Below are positions 25,741 through 34,847 of a DNA stretch of 64,000 nucleotides, piece after piece. The stretch covers positions 2,046,001 through 2,110,000 of the forward strand of contig NZ_CP166871.1 in NCBI RefSeq assembly GCF_041379045.1. Direction: 5' to 3'. Below the pieces are notes generated by a model that saw nothing but the letters and a program-made list of their open reading frames with translations, was not told where the DNA came from and ran no database searches. Position 1 is the first letter of the stretch; each line of letters opens with the position of its first letter. The DNA comes from Thalassotalea ponticola. Its GTDB lineage: Bacteria; Pseudomonadota; Gammaproteobacteria; Enterobacterales; Alteromonadaceae. The translations under genes and the position numbers were made by a program.

Positions 25741-26178
25741 ATGCCGTCACAGCCATCAAATTTCATTATCAACACGATTGCCTTTTTATGTGGCCTGCTG
25801 TTTGCTATTGGATTAACCATTTCGCAAATGGTCAACCCAAATAAAGTATTAAATTTTCTCGACCTATTTGGCACTTTTGACGCAAGTTTAGCTCTGGTCA
25901 TGGTTGGAGCGTTGACCGTGTTTTGCGCTGTTTACTGGCTGATCATCAAACGTCGACAAAAACCGATTATCACTGACGAATTTAGCGTGAGTAACAAAAC
26001 AAAAATTGATCAGCGATTGATTATCGGTAGTGCCATCTTTGGTATCGGCTGGGGAATAAGTGGTATTTGTCCTGGACCGGCGCTGGCCAACATAATCTCG
26101 GGTCACGATAAGATACTGGCCTTTATATTAATGATGTTAGTCGGTGTACTACTGTCGAAAAAAGTAAAGCAATATTAA
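25741..26178 (+). CDS. YeeE/YedE-family membrane protein, second half (PmpB-like)
   Basis: The 145-residue partner of the gene before it has four helices, FAIGLTISQMVNPNKVLNFLDL near the start (family core ISQMVNPNKVLNFLD) and GIGWGISGICPGPALANI, with the conserved Cys of the sulfur-binding set. An AGGAGG site overlaps the end of the first gene, so the two are translated together. A likely terminator follows at 26221-26275. No sulfur dioxygenase, rhodanese or BigR-type regulator gene is next to them, though these are frequent partners. Confidence 0.92.
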   Translation: MPSQPSNFIINTIAFLCGLLFAIGLTISQMVNPNKVLNFLDLFGTFDASLALVMVGALTVFCAVYWLIIKRRQKPIITDEFSVSNKTKIDQRLIIGSAIFGIGWGISGICPGPALANIISGHDKILAFILMMLVGVLLSKKVKQY

Positions 26179-26220
26179 ACAAACGCGCTAAATTAGCAGG
26201 TTGCTAAACAAGCCTATCAA

Positions 26221-26275
26221 GAGTGCGATTGTCGGTGACTGACAGTCATTCTCGAGCCGATATCACACTCTTTAT
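26221..26275 (+). terminator. Probable terminator of the YeeE/YedE pair
   Basis: A long imperfect stem, GAGTGCGATTGTCGG with CCGATATCACACTC, with an inner GACTG/TCATT-like fold, is followed by TTTATT. Confidence 0.5.
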
Positions 26276-26967
26276 TAAAATGCACGTTTTTTCTGTTGAT
26301 AACTCGTTGGGTAAATCCCCCCTCACTGCATAACTATTCATTTGAAAGTTTTTTTGATCGACCTACAAATAAACTTTCAAATCCACTCTGGCAACGGCTT
26401 TTCACACAGACTCCCCACTGTGCTAAGACAAAGCCAACAGGGATTGTGACAGCGCCCTTTGCTGCCCATTGGTTTCATCCTGACATTCAATATTACTAAT
26501 ATATACAAGGGTATGAGACACATTAGTTGCGTTTACTAAGTGTTTTAAAGAGAGGTATTTCAACATCGCTATTATCTGCTGATAAAAAAGCTATTTGTCA
26601 ATTTAATGCCATATTCGACTGCTATTCACTCTGTTCTGTTTACGCGTTAACTCGACCGACTTTCACCGGCTAAATATTGGAAAAAACCCTGTGGATAACT
26701 TTGTTTATAATTTCAAACCTTTTATCAATTAAGGGCTGTAAGGTGAGGAATATTTAACATTACAATAGTTTTAAAATATTTCACCCGACTTTCAGCACGA
26801 AATGTCAGGTTATTTTACACATTAGCAAAGTTTTACACAAAAACAGTGGATAACTTTTTCTACCCCCGACTATACCTGCACTATAGATTTGCAAGTGTTT
26901 TTTTTATATTTTTTTATTAAGATAAAAACGTCTTATATAAACTCAAATTATAATCGAGCAGATATTT
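26276..26967. other. Gene-free AT-rich region with DnaA-box-like sites
   Basis: About 690 bases without a believable gene. TGTGGATAA at 26690-26698 is a perfect DnaA box, AGTGGATAA at 26845-26853 and TGTTGATAA at 26294-26302 are near matches, and all three continue with CT. A 12-bp perfect inverted repeat, ATTTGAAAGTTT/AAACTTTCAAAT, spans 26340-26382. The 26880-26945 stretch is very AT-rich. It must also hold the promoter of the next gene. Confidence 0.45.
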
Positions 26968-27642
26968 ATGAAACATACTACGGTCGCCATTTTTGGCGCC
27001 TCAGGACTTACCGGCAGTAAGTTATTACAACGATTGCTTAGCGACCCTAACACCAACCATATCACCGCTTTTGTGCGACAAAAATTGCCCGTGTCGCCCG
27101 CCAAATTAACGCAGCTTATTACCGATTTTAACGATACAAGTGAGCTACACAAGGCGCTGAACGATATCGATTGTGTGTATTGTTGTTTGGGTAGCACATT
27201 AAAGCAAGCGGGATCAAAGCGTCAGTTTTACCACATTGATGTGACCCTGATCAGTGACATTGCAAAGCAATGTGAACAGGCTAACGTTGGCCACTTTGTG
27301 GTGATATCAAGTATTGGTGCTAAACCAAACGGCCGATCGTTCTATACTCGGTGTAAAGGACAAATGGAAACGGCGGTAAGCAACACTCAGCTCCAAAACG
27401 TAACCATAGTGAGGCCATCGCTTTTGATAGGTGAACGAGCACAATTTCGATTAGCAGAGAGTATTGGCATAACCGTGAATCGTTACTTTGGCGGCTTATT
27501 TGGCTCGACATTAAAAAAGTACCAACCAATTGACGCTGAGGATTTAGCCAAAGCAATGCATCGGATAGGCGCTGAAGATAATCAATCAAAGCGACGGATA
27601 ATAGAAAATGACACACTGCACGATATTGCCAACGCGACCTAA
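26968..27642 (+). CDS. NAD(P)-binding atypical short-chain dehydrogenase
   Basis: The 224-residue cytoplasmic protein has a Rossmann fold with the dinucleotide motif VAIFGASGLTGSKLLQRL at the N-terminus (core GASGLTG), CVYCCLGSTLKQAGS, and VVISSIGAKPNGRSFYTRCKGQME, where the Tyr and Lys hold the usual YxxxK places in YTRCK. It is of the NAD(P)H-binding/HTATIP2 type. The substrate is unknown. It stands alone behind a long AT-rich region. Confidence 0.85.
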   Translation: MKHTTVAIFGASGLTGSKLLQRLLSDPNTNHITAFVRQKLPVSPAKLTQLITDFNDTSELHKALNDIDCVYCCLGSTLKQAGSKRQFYHIDVTLISDIAKQCEQANVGHFVVISSIGAKPNGRSFYTRCKGQMETAVSNTQLQNVTIVRPSLLIGERAQFRLAESIGITVNRYFGGLFGSTLKKYQPIDAEDLAKAMHRIGAEDNQSKRRIIENDTLHDIANAT

Positions 27643-27836
27643 CCTGCGTCCATCGTAATGTGACTTACCGTACGAGGTAATTTAGACCACCGGCTTATCA
27701 TGGTTGCTCTTTTTAAGTGTGTTAACTGTGGTCGATTAAGCCGCCACACAGTGCTTGCGATATCAGTCAGGCTCGATAACTGAACCTGTGTCACCTTGCT
27801 TCAACGTGTTGAATATTTGCGTATTTGAGTGAAGGG

Positions 27837-28673
27837 TTATTCTGTTAAACCGTACAGCCAGACAATTGCTTGTTTGAACTCGCTCTGCCAGAAGCCTTCG
27901 TTGTGTTTACCTTGGCTAACGACTTTTGCATGCACCGCTGACGTATTAGGTAACGACTGTTTTAATAGTTCTGCCATTGCTCGCATATCAGATTCCATGT
28001 TCTCCCCCTCTTGCCCGCCTACCAATAGGTATAATCGACTCTGTTCAACGTTAACGGCGTTGTGACGGGTAAATGCCCATACCTTATCACTGTACCAGTA
28101 CGATGGTGAAAACAAGCCAGCCTTAGAAAAAGTATCTGGGTAGGCAATTAAGGCATAGTGACTAATAAGTGCGCCTAATGAGCTGCCCAAAATAGCCGTA
28201 TTAGCTTTATCGGATTTGGTTCGATAATGCTGATCGATATAGGGTTTTATCGTCGTCACTAAATCGGCAACAAACTGTTTTCCTTCGCCTCGACCATATT
28301 GTGCATGGGTCCAAGGGCTGTATTCATTTATGCGAAACTTAGGGCTGTTATCGATACCGACAACAATGACTTCAAACCCTGTGGTGCTATACAACTGTTC
28401 GAGTGTTTCATCGACTTCCCACTCGCCAGCATATGACGTTTTCTCGTCAAATAGATTCTGGGCATCATGCATATACAACACTGGGTAGTGTGTGTCGCTC
28501 GTACGGTATGACGGTGGTAAGTAAATTCGCAACGTCCTATTGCGTTGCAATGAAGGCAAGGTGACGGCGTCTTGCTCGATAACAATATTGGCTGTATTGG
28601 ATGCTTCGCCATCATGTGGGCTTAAGATCATTAATAAAATAAGCGATAACAGTAATAGGGGACGTGATTTCAT
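27837..28673 (-). CDS. Secreted alpha/beta-hydrolase esterase (enterochelin esterase-like)
   Basis: A 278-residue protein with a signal peptide (MKSRPLLLLSLILLM to about residue 24) and an esterase D/IroE-type fold. It shows LRIYLPPSYRTSDTHYPVLYMHDAQNLFD (family core YPVLYMHDAQNLFD), the nucleophile elbow AILGSSLGALIS with Ser in GSSLG, and a C-terminal His in SQGKHNEGFW. The ATG at 28673 is chosen over the TTG at 28679. Members cut ester bonds of siderophores, glycerol esters or other small esters; no siderophore genes are near, so the substrate is open. Confidence 0.88.
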   Translation of the reverse strand: MKSRPLLLLSLILLMILSPHDGEASNTANIVIEQDAVTLPSLQRNRTLRIYLPPSYRTSDTHYPVLYMHDAQNLFDEKTSYAGEWEVDETLEQLYSTTGFEVIVVGIDNSPKFRINEYSPWTHAQYGRGEGKQFVADLVTTIKPYIDQHYRTKSDKANTAILGSSLGALISHYALIAYPDTFSKAGLFSPSYWYSDKVWAFTRHNAVNVEQSRLYLLVGGQEGENMESDMRAMAELLKQSLPNTSAVHAKVVSQGKHNEGFWQSEFKQAIVWLYGLTE

Positions 28674-28679
28674 GGTCAA

Positions 28680-29074
28680 TACATTTTCGTGTCTATGGGC
28701 TTATCAAACAGCAAGTTAATGTTTAAATCAAGCGAAAGGTTATAACTTCACAAAAGACTAGCAGGAGTCGATATCCGTTTCGGTTTAGCTGTCAGAACAA
28801 ACACACTGTGTAATCCGGTGCTAATGCAGCAGAGTACTCGCAGCTATAAAGTAAAAAGGAAAGCTTAAACCAAGCCGTTTACTGAGGTGGAGGTTTTAGC
28901 TAGCTAAAATACCATGTGTGTAGCACGCACGTGACCGCCTGTTGTGTGCCATTCAAAGTCGCTCACATAATTAGAAACAATTCAGCGTCATCCCATCATG
29001 CTTTTGGATGGGATCTCCTTCAATTTCGATGTGCCTTGACCGGCAGCTTTGTGCCATTTTCTGCCGTTCAGAAT
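28680..29074. other. Intergenic region before the disrupted membrane gene
   Basis: About 395 bases with no supported gene. It contains ATCCCATC/GATGGGAT, able to form an 8-bp stem near 28991-29015, and the promoter of the esterase. It marks the left side of a small accessory patch. Confidence 0.4.
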
Positions 29075-29413
29075 TTAAGTTACGGAAAGGTTTATTATGT
29101 GAAGTGTAACTACCGCAGAAAAATTTATTCCAAATAACTTCCAAAACCTAGACTTTTCTTTTGGAACAGCTTTGTTATCCCACTTAGTATTTGGGTAGAG
29201 ATATTCAACAACCCCCATATAAATTAACGGCACTGCAAATAAGGACACCATATAAATTAAGACTTCATGGTCTGGTTGCCCCTTGTATAGGAATAAAGGG
29301 CCATGGATTGGTACTGTAGCCCATACCCAAAAGAATGCTAATAAAGATAACCTTCTTGGCACAGGTGCTCCATAACTGCATTTACATTTAAAACACTTAT
29401 TTGGGGAAAATTC
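29075..29413 (-). pseudogene. Zinc-ribbon membrane protein gene, 3' part (split by IS256-type element)
   Basis: The visible frame holds CFKCKCSYGAP and then three membrane helices (RLSLLAFFWVWATVPIHG, EVLIYMVSLFAVPLIY and FWKLFGINFSAVVTLHI). It runs into the insertion sequence at 29414. Joined to 30734-30804 through the shared 8 bases it makes one clean 133-residue frame in which C7-x2-C10 and C28-x2-C31 form a zinc ribbon. The intact family is unknown. The gene is broken between the two cysteine pairs, so it is probably not functional. Confidence 0.85.
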
Positions 29414-30733
29414 CATACCGTCCCACTGAAGTGTGTCCGATTGGACAAATAAAAAAGTCTCTCTTAGTTTAGTTGATAGTTTCGACCAAAAAACATTCAA
29501 CAAGAAACGGAGAGAGACTATGACTAATTTAACGCTGAATAGTAAACAAATTCAAGCAGCATTGGATTCATTAATCGAAAAGCCTGGTGGTCTGAACCAA
29601 GTCTTAGAGTTGGCGCTTAACTCTTTTATGAAAGCTGAGCGTTCAGAGTACCTCAGAAATTCGCAGGGAAATAAGGGAAATGGATTTAGGCCCGTTACAG
29701 GATTGGGCATTGGCGAAGCCTTAACTCTACAAGTTCCTCGTGATCGGCTAAACCAATTTAAGCCTTGGATCCTCAATGTAATGAGAGAGCAAAGTGATAC
29801 GTTAAATGAGCTTTGTTTTGAACTTTACGCAAAGGGGTTAACAACCCGAGATATCGAATCTGTAACCGAATCCATTTATGGTCAAAAGCTCTCTCGAAGT
29901 GCGGTATCACGCATCACCAAAAGTCTTTATAAAGAAATGGAGGACTTCAGAAAGCAGAAGCTGTGCGAGTACTATCCCATCATTTATCTTGATGCGACAT
30001 TTATCAAAACAAAGCGTGAAACAGTTTCTAGTGAAGCCTATTACATTGTGCTGGCCGTTAAGCATGATATGACTCGAGAGGTTATCGGTATCTACAATGC
30101 GCCAACCGAATCGGCGTCAAATTGGGATGACATATTATTAGATTTAAAAGAACGTGGCCTTAGACAAATCGATCTCGCTGTAATTGATAACCTATCAGGC
30201 TTAGATTCTGCCATAGAACGGCATTATCAATGTCGAATTCAAAAATGTGTTTTGCATTTGAAACGCAACATCTTAAAGAAAGTGAAAAAGTCTCATCGTA
30301 GTGATGTTGCTGAGGATTTAAGGTTTGTATTCAACTTAGACGATCAGTCTGATGATCGAGAAGAGTTTCAGATCCGGGCGAAGTGGTTATATGAAAAATG
30401 GGGAAAACGATATCCTAGCTTTAAAGTGTTTACAGATGAGCTATACATGCACTATTACGCGACTTATTTGGACTTTGAGCCGATGATCCGAAATATGATT
30501 TATACTACCAACTGGATTGAACGATTAAATAAATCATTCAAACGTACACTAAAAATCAGAAACTCAATGCCCAGTGTCAATTCTGTGTTAACCATTCTGA
30601 GTAAGGTTGCGTTGGATATGAACCAAACGACTTATCAATATCCAATAAGTCGTTTTGAGAAAAGTAACTTATTTAACTAGAGTGTTTGAAACTGAAATTA
30701 AAATAAGAGAGACACACTTTCTGGGACGGTACC
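29414..30733 (+). mobile_element. IS256-family insertion sequence (1320 bp)
   Basis: The ends carry imperfect inverted repeats of about 20 bases, TACCGTCCCACTGAAGTGTG from 29417 and its counterpart ending at 30731. The 8-bp sequence GAAAATTC is repeated directly outside both ends (29406-29413 and 30734-30741). Size and duplication fit IS256 (1.3 kb, 8-9 bp). One intact transposase fills it, so it may still be mobile. Confidence 0.93.
29520..30680 (+). CDS. IS256-family (Mutator-type) transposase
   Basis: The 386-residue enzyme has the family's N-terminal region (LGIGEALTLQVPRDR), LTTRDIESVTESIYG, the catalytic Asp in IIYLDATFIKTKRE, a second Asp in LAVIDNLSGLDSAI, the CVLHLKRNI region and a Glu in YTTNWIERLNKSFKR. 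The ATG at 29520 has a GGAGAGAG site; the open frame begins earlier without support. The transposase is oriented opposite to the gene it interrupts. Confidence 0.95.
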   Translation: MTNLTLNSKQIQAALDSLIEKPGGLNQVLELALNSFMKAERSEYLRNSQGNKGNGFRPVTGLGIGEALTLQVPRDRLNQFKPWILNVMREQSDTLNELCFELYAKGLTTRDIESVTESIYGQKLSRSAVSRITKSLYKEMEDFRKQKLCEYYPIIYLDATFIKTKRETVSSEAYYIVLAVKHDMTREVIGIYNAPTESASNWDDILLDLKERGLRQIDLAVIDNLSGLDSAIERHYQCRIQKCVLHLKRNILKKVKKSHRSDVAEDLRFVFNLDDQSDDREEFQIRAKWLYEKWGKRYPSFKVFTDELYMHYYATYLDFEPMIRNMIYTTNWIERLNKSFKRTLKIRNSMPSVNSVLTILSKVALDMNQTTYQYPISRFEKSNLFN

Positions 30734-30804
30734 GAAAATTCAAAGAAATGCTTTGCTTTAGAATTGATTGCGCCGCAATCAGGACACTCTAGGGATTTAA
30801 ACAT
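30734..30804 (-). pseudogene. Zinc-ribbon membrane protein gene, 5' part
   Basis: This encodes the start MFKSLECPDCGAINSKAKHF, with the first cysteine pair of a zinc ribbon, and stops at the IS256-type element. It is in frame with 29075-29413 once the element and one copy of GAAAATTC are removed. Confidence 0.85.
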
Positions 30805-30893
30805 ACTAGTTTTTCTAATTCTTAATAGTGAGTATTAAAAAGGTCTGTTTGTAGCTTGTTGATAATTAACCTAAGCGGTTTACGCTTGCAGCA

Positions 30894-31112
30894 CTATTTC
30901 TTGTGATTATTTGAAAATGCTCTTACAAATCGATTAGTGAGGAAACCATCTAAAGGCATAAAGACTAAAACTATTGTAAGAAATAGCCATTCAGGTACTT
31001 CTTTACTGCGTGCCTCAAAGTATGACGCGGCACCTGCACAGCTAGCAATGAAAGCGCCTAAAGTTCCAAAAAAACAAATTGTAATGAATATTCTATTGGT
31101 ACTTTTCATCAT
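30894..31112 (-). CDS. Small two-helix membrane protein
   Basis: A 72-residue hypothetical protein with hydrophobic segments at about 9-30 (ICFFGTLGAFIASCAGAASYF) and 42-54 (LFLTIVLVFMPLDG), and a basic end (FSNNHKK). It begins with two ATG codons, and either may be used. It lies 89 bases upstream of the disrupted zinc-ribbon membrane gene in the same direction, so both may belong to one accessory unit. No family recognised. Confidence 0.6.
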   Translation of the reverse strand: MMKSTNRIFITICFFGTLGAFIASCAGAASYFEARSKEVPEWLFLTIVLVFMPLDGFLTNRFVRAFSNNHKK

Positions 31113-31432
31113 TCTTTATCGTAATGCAAAAGGTCTGCAAATCGCTCGCAACAGCCGTGCGCCACTGCATTTATTAATCAATAACTTACGCTATATCGCC
31201 AACCGACGCAAACGAGCCAAATTTTGGCTGTTCTCTGGCTCTTAAACCATATCCTAATGACTCAAAAGCTTTTGAGAATTAGTAAGACTAACAAAACATA
31301 AATCAAACATAGCCTTGTTTTGCCTAATGGTGAAGAGAGTTACGGCTTTAGCTGCGTTCATCAACTAAAGCCGTAACCGACACAGTGCTTTTTTAAAAGG
31401 TACTCAGTGTTAATGCTATTAAATGTACTCGT
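31113..31432. repeat. Spacer with a long inverted repeat, 3' of ligA
   Basis: GTTACGGCTTTAG at 31339-31351 and its exact complement at 31365-31377 form a 13-bp stem with a 13-base loop about 55 bases past the ligA stop. It may end ligA transcripts, though it lacks a T-run. At about 31118-31245 on the plus strand a frame ending RAKFWLFSGS reads like the tail of a protein but has no start; it may be a gene remnant. Confidence 0.5.
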
Positions 31433-33376
31433 TTATTGGCCGTTAATTAAATCGAGGTATTGTTGCTCGGTTAACACTTCGACGCCTTTGTCGCGAGCTG
31501 CATTAATTTTAGTTTCTCCGACCTTGTCACCAGTGATCAAAAAGTTGGTTTTACCCGATACCGACTTAGCCACTTTCGCCCCCAGTGCTTTCGCTTGCTT
31601 TTCCATATCGGCGCGACTGCCCTGCTGCATTGAGCCGGTAAAGACAACCACGGCGCCAGCAATAGGTGATTGTAGCGTGTCACTATCCGCCAATTTTACC
31701 GTTTCACTAATATTAAAGCCGAGCTCATACACTTTGATAAACTCATCTTTAATGTTGGCTAACCCCTCAACAATGGCTTCGGCGCTAACTTGGGCAAAGC
31801 CATCAATTTTTACCATTTCATCAACCGATAGTGACAGCACATCGAGTAAATCGTGGTGTTGAAGCAGTTTTTCACAATTGCCTCCGCCAAGGCGACTGAC
31901 GCCAAATGCAGACAGAAAACGCCAATCTTCAACGGCTATCTCTCGACTGGCCTGAAGCTGATCTATCAAGTTTTGTGACGTTTTCTCACCAAAGCCAAAA
32001 CTCATTAAACGACGTGTTGTTAACGCGTAAATGTCGTGAATGTGTTTAACCCCGTATTGGGTAAGTTTTTCAATCACCTTCGGGCCAAAACCGTCGTTAT
32101 TACCCAGCGTCTTAAAAAAGTGAATTAAGGTGTTTTCAGTTTGCGCTGGGCAATCGCTTTTATTGGGACAGATCAAGTGATCGCCTTCCCACAATAAATG
32201 CGATTGACAACTTGGGCAGTTCTCGGGCAATTGCGGCTCAGCCGGCTTGATCACTTGCTCTATTTTAGGAATAACCAATCCACTGCGCACCAATTGCACC
32301 ACCGCACCAGGACCGATTCGTTTAGTCTTTACCATATTGTAATGATGTACGGTCACACGAGATATCGTGGCACCGCTTAATTTGGTCGGCACAAGCTCAG
32401 CAACTGGAGAAATACGCCCAGTACGCGACGTTTGCGCAATAACATTGAGCACCTCGACTTCTGCCGATTCCTCATTGACCTTAAACGCTATTTGCCATCG
32501 GTGATTGCGACGCGTTGCTCCCATGTGTTGCTTGATTGCCTCATTGGTGGTCTCTAAGATCACCCCGTCGATGTCAAAGTCGACGGCTTGCCACATTTGC
32601 TCGACAATGGCGTCGAAATTTTCAATGACCGCTGAATAGTGATCAGTGTGATTTGTCAATAAAGCAAAGGGGTAAAATACACAGGCGCCGTCATCAATTG
32701 CCTGCTGTACATTTTTATCGACTTTTTTCTCGGCAATAATCGCCGCTTGAATGTTGCGCGAGTTTTCAAAGAACTCACTTAGCACCTTGTCGAAATAACT
32801 TTTTTTGATCACAATTTCGCCAGGCCCTAAACCGCGCTCGCCGTGGTCAGCGACTTGCAGGCCGCGTTCAAATGCTCGGCTAATGTCTTGCCCGCGGAAA
32901 CCGTCTCCACGGGTATACAGCGTGGTTCCATCATCATACGCAGCGTAGCCATCGAGTTTTGGCGTCACTCTTATTTGAATGTCTTTTTTATCGACATTAA
33001 TTTCCTCGGCGGCCTTTAAAATTCGCTTTATCCATTTCTCAATTTCCGCCAACGAATAGGCCTTTTCTGTTGATAGCATACGCTGTGGCAGCTCCACGGT
33101 TTTCGCTTCTGCTAACACTTCAGGTTCAACTTGATGCAAGTACGGATGTGATGCATCGATATCTTGTAACATGGCAATGTACAAGTCATATTGGCTGTCA
33201 CTGATCACCGGTTGACCTGCGCGATACAGAGCATTAGCAGCTTCTAACACCTGCAGTAGCTCGGTCTCGTTTAACGTTGGTAGACTGAATAAATGACGCA
33301 ATTGTTCAGCGTCAACCGGCTGCTCAAGTTGCTTTAATATGGCTAATTGCTGTTCAGTAAAACTGACATCTATCAT
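31433..33376 (-). CDS. ligA: NAD-dependent DNA ligase, divergent form
   Basis: The 647-residue protein seals DNA nicks using NAD. All LigA parts are present: domain Ia (SDSQYDLYIAML at 59-70), the adenylated K140 in VTPKLDGYAAYDDG, TRGDGFRGQDIS, the OB-fold region, a four-Cys zinc finger (CPSC and CPNKSDC), HhH repeats and a C-terminal BRCT domain. It differs from the usual enzyme: the motif near K140 reads PKLDGYAAY instead of ELKLDGLAV, and the usual NPRNAAAGSLRQ stretch is NSRNIQAAIIAEK. It sits after zipA, the normal ligA place, but has its own GAGGA site and a terminator lies between them. Confidence 0.88.
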   Translation of the reverse strand: MIDVSFTEQQLAILKQLEQPVDAEQLRHLFSLPTLNETELLQVLEAANALYRAGQPVISDSQYDLYIAMLQDIDASHPYLHQVEPEVLAEAKTVELPQRMLSTEKAYSLAEIEKWIKRILKAAEEINVDKKDIQIRVTPKLDGYAAYDDGTTLYTRGDGFRGQDISRAFERGLQVADHGERGLGPGEIVIKKSYFDKVLSEFFENSRNIQAAIIAEKKVDKNVQQAIDDGACVFYPFALLTNHTDHYSAVIENFDAIVEQMWQAVDFDIDGVILETTNEAIKQHMGATRRNHRWQIAFKVNEESAEVEVLNVIAQTSRTGRISPVAELVPTKLSGATISRVTVHHYNMVKTKRIGPGAVVQLVRSGLVIPKIEQVIKPAEPQLPENCPSCQSHLLWEGDHLICPNKSDCPAQTENTLIHFFKTLGNNDGFGPKVIEKLTQYGVKHIHDIYALTTRRLMSFGFGEKTSQNLIDQLQASREIAVEDWRFLSAFGVSRLGGGNCEKLLQHHDLLDVLSLSVDEMVKIDGFAQVSAEAIVEGLANIKDEFIKVYELGFNISETVKLADSDTLQSPIAGAVVVFTGSMQQGSRADMEKQAKALGAKVAKSVSGKTNFLITGDKVGETKINAARDKGVEVLTEQQYLDLINGQ

Positions 33377-33501
33377 GATAGTTAATCCTCTGTACGCAAA
33401 AGTCGACGACGTATAAAGTGCGTTTGTGAAAATCGTGCGCCCCTACTGGTGATTGTAGCGAGTGTACGCACGCATCAAAAATGGGGTTGATATAGGCTAA
33501 A

Positions 33502-33519
33502 AAGCCCCTTGCGGGGCTT
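33502..33519 (-). terminator. Intrinsic terminator of zipA
   Basis: AAGCCCC/GGGGCTT with a 4-base loop and a T-run on the minus strand, 15 bases past the zipA stop. It separates zipA from ligA. Confidence 0.9.
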
Positions 33520-33533
33520 GACTATTGACTTGC

Positions 33534-34835
33534 TTAATAACCAGCAAGTCGTGCTTTGCGGTCAAACTCGCGAATTTTACTGATGTAATGTTGCTCGGTT
33601 TGACGGGTCATAACACTGCGTTGACCATCAAGTACTCTGCCGCCAAATTCAGCCGCTATTTGCTTGGCAGCATTTAACATTTGACTAAATACCGTCTGTG
33701 GGTCGGCGGCATTCGGTAAAGTCATAAACATGGTGATACCACGAGTTGAGAACTGCTCCATATTGTCTAAATCAAACGTTCCAGGGTTAACCATATTCGC
33801 TACCGAGAACGTCACTTGGCCATTGCCGGCGTTGTCTTGATGGCGATGGAAAATATTCATCTCACCATACTTTAAACCTAAGGTTAAAAAGCAGGGTAAC
33901 AATTCAGCACCGCTAATTTCGCGGTTTTGGGGCATCTCTACCGATAACGCCAATACTTCTTGTTCAAGTGGTGGTTGCTTGGTTTGTTCTTGCTGCTCAA
34001 AGTCAAAATCGATTTGCTCGCGTTTGCTAGGCGTTGTCACTTTCACATCCGTTGCTGACGAATACTTTGCCTCGTGCGCACTGATAGTTGGTTTGATTGT
34101 TTCCAGGTCGTCAACATCGTGCTGACCTGCGCTTGCAGATGACACACTCGGTTGCACTTTTTGCTCAGATATGGCGTGTTCAGATACCGTGTGCTCAATA
34201 TCTCGGTCGGCAACCAACAGCTGATCATCAAAACTGGTTTGCTGTTCAAAGGCGGTGTATCGATTGTCGCTGCGCTGATTTGTCGATTGCTTCATCACCG
34301 GAGGGTTTTGTTCAAAATCGTTAAACTGAGCAAATAAGTCTTCGGTATCCAAATCCTCGGTAATTAACTCCTCAACGGATTCTTTTTGCGCTACGACCTG
34401 TTCATCGCTTGGGCTGAGTGAATCTTTCCCGCTTGGCTTAGCCGTTACTGTCGCGCTATGGGCAGCAGCTACTCGACTGTCTTGCTGTTGCACCAGCTCA
34501 TTAACGTCATCTAGTGACGGTGCTTGTGCATACAAATCGTCTTCACTGGTCATTGGTGGCGTCTGACCCCGCATTGCCTGCAATGTCTCTTCACTGGCCT
34601 TAGATACCGGTTGGTCAAGGTGAATAGGTTTGGGGATACCAACGCCAAACTGGTCTAAGCCATCATCGCCAAACTCACGTTCTGGTAAATTAGGATCTGG
34701 CTCCTCGACTTTTGCCGATTTCAACTTGATTGGGTTTTTGCCGCCTTTGTGAATTTTGCGACGTCCGTTGACATAAATCGCGATAATAACGACAACACTT
34801 ATAATTATTAATATATCTCTGAAACTTAATTCCAT
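33534..34835 (-). CDS. zipA: Cell division protein ZipA
   Basis: ZipA anchors FtsZ polymers to the inner membrane at the division site. The 433-residue protein has an N-terminal membrane helix (about 5-21, ILIIISVVVIIAIYV), a basic patch (NGRRKIHKGG), a long acidic and Gln/Ser-rich linker (about 40-290) and the FtsZ-binding C-terminal domain (about 295-433, with ALSVEMPQNREISGAELLPC; core REISGAELL). The linker is longer than in E. coli ZipA (328 residues in all). The ATG at 34835 is preferred to the TTG at 34841. It follows smc by 12 bases, the common order in Alteromonadales. Confidence 0.93.
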   Translation of the reverse strand: MELSFRDILIIISVVVIIAIYVNGRRKIHKGGKNPIKLKSAKVEEPDPNLPEREFGDDGLDQFGVGIPKPIHLDQPVSKASEETLQAMRGQTPPMTSEDDLYAQAPSLDDVNELVQQQDSRVAAAHSATVTAKPSGKDSLSPSDEQVVAQKESVEELITEDLDTEDLFAQFNDFEQNPPVMKQSTNQRSDNRYTAFEQQTSFDDQLLVADRDIEHTVSEHAISEQKVQPSVSSASAGQHDVDDLETIKPTISAHEAKYSSATDVKVTTPSKREQIDFDFEQQEQTKQPPLEQEVLALSVEMPQNREISGAELLPCFLTLGLKYGEMNIFHRHQDNAGNGQVTFSVANMVNPGTFDLDNMEQFSTRGITMFMTLPNAADPQTVFSQMLNAAKQIAAEFGGRVLDGQRSVMTRQTEQHYISKIREFDRKARLAGY

Positions 34836-34847
34836 TACCAAGCCTGT

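Noticed and set aside
26296..26499. A 67-codon frame in the DnaA-box region
   Set aside because: It runs through the 12-bp inverted repeat, has no ribosome binding site and does not look like a protein.
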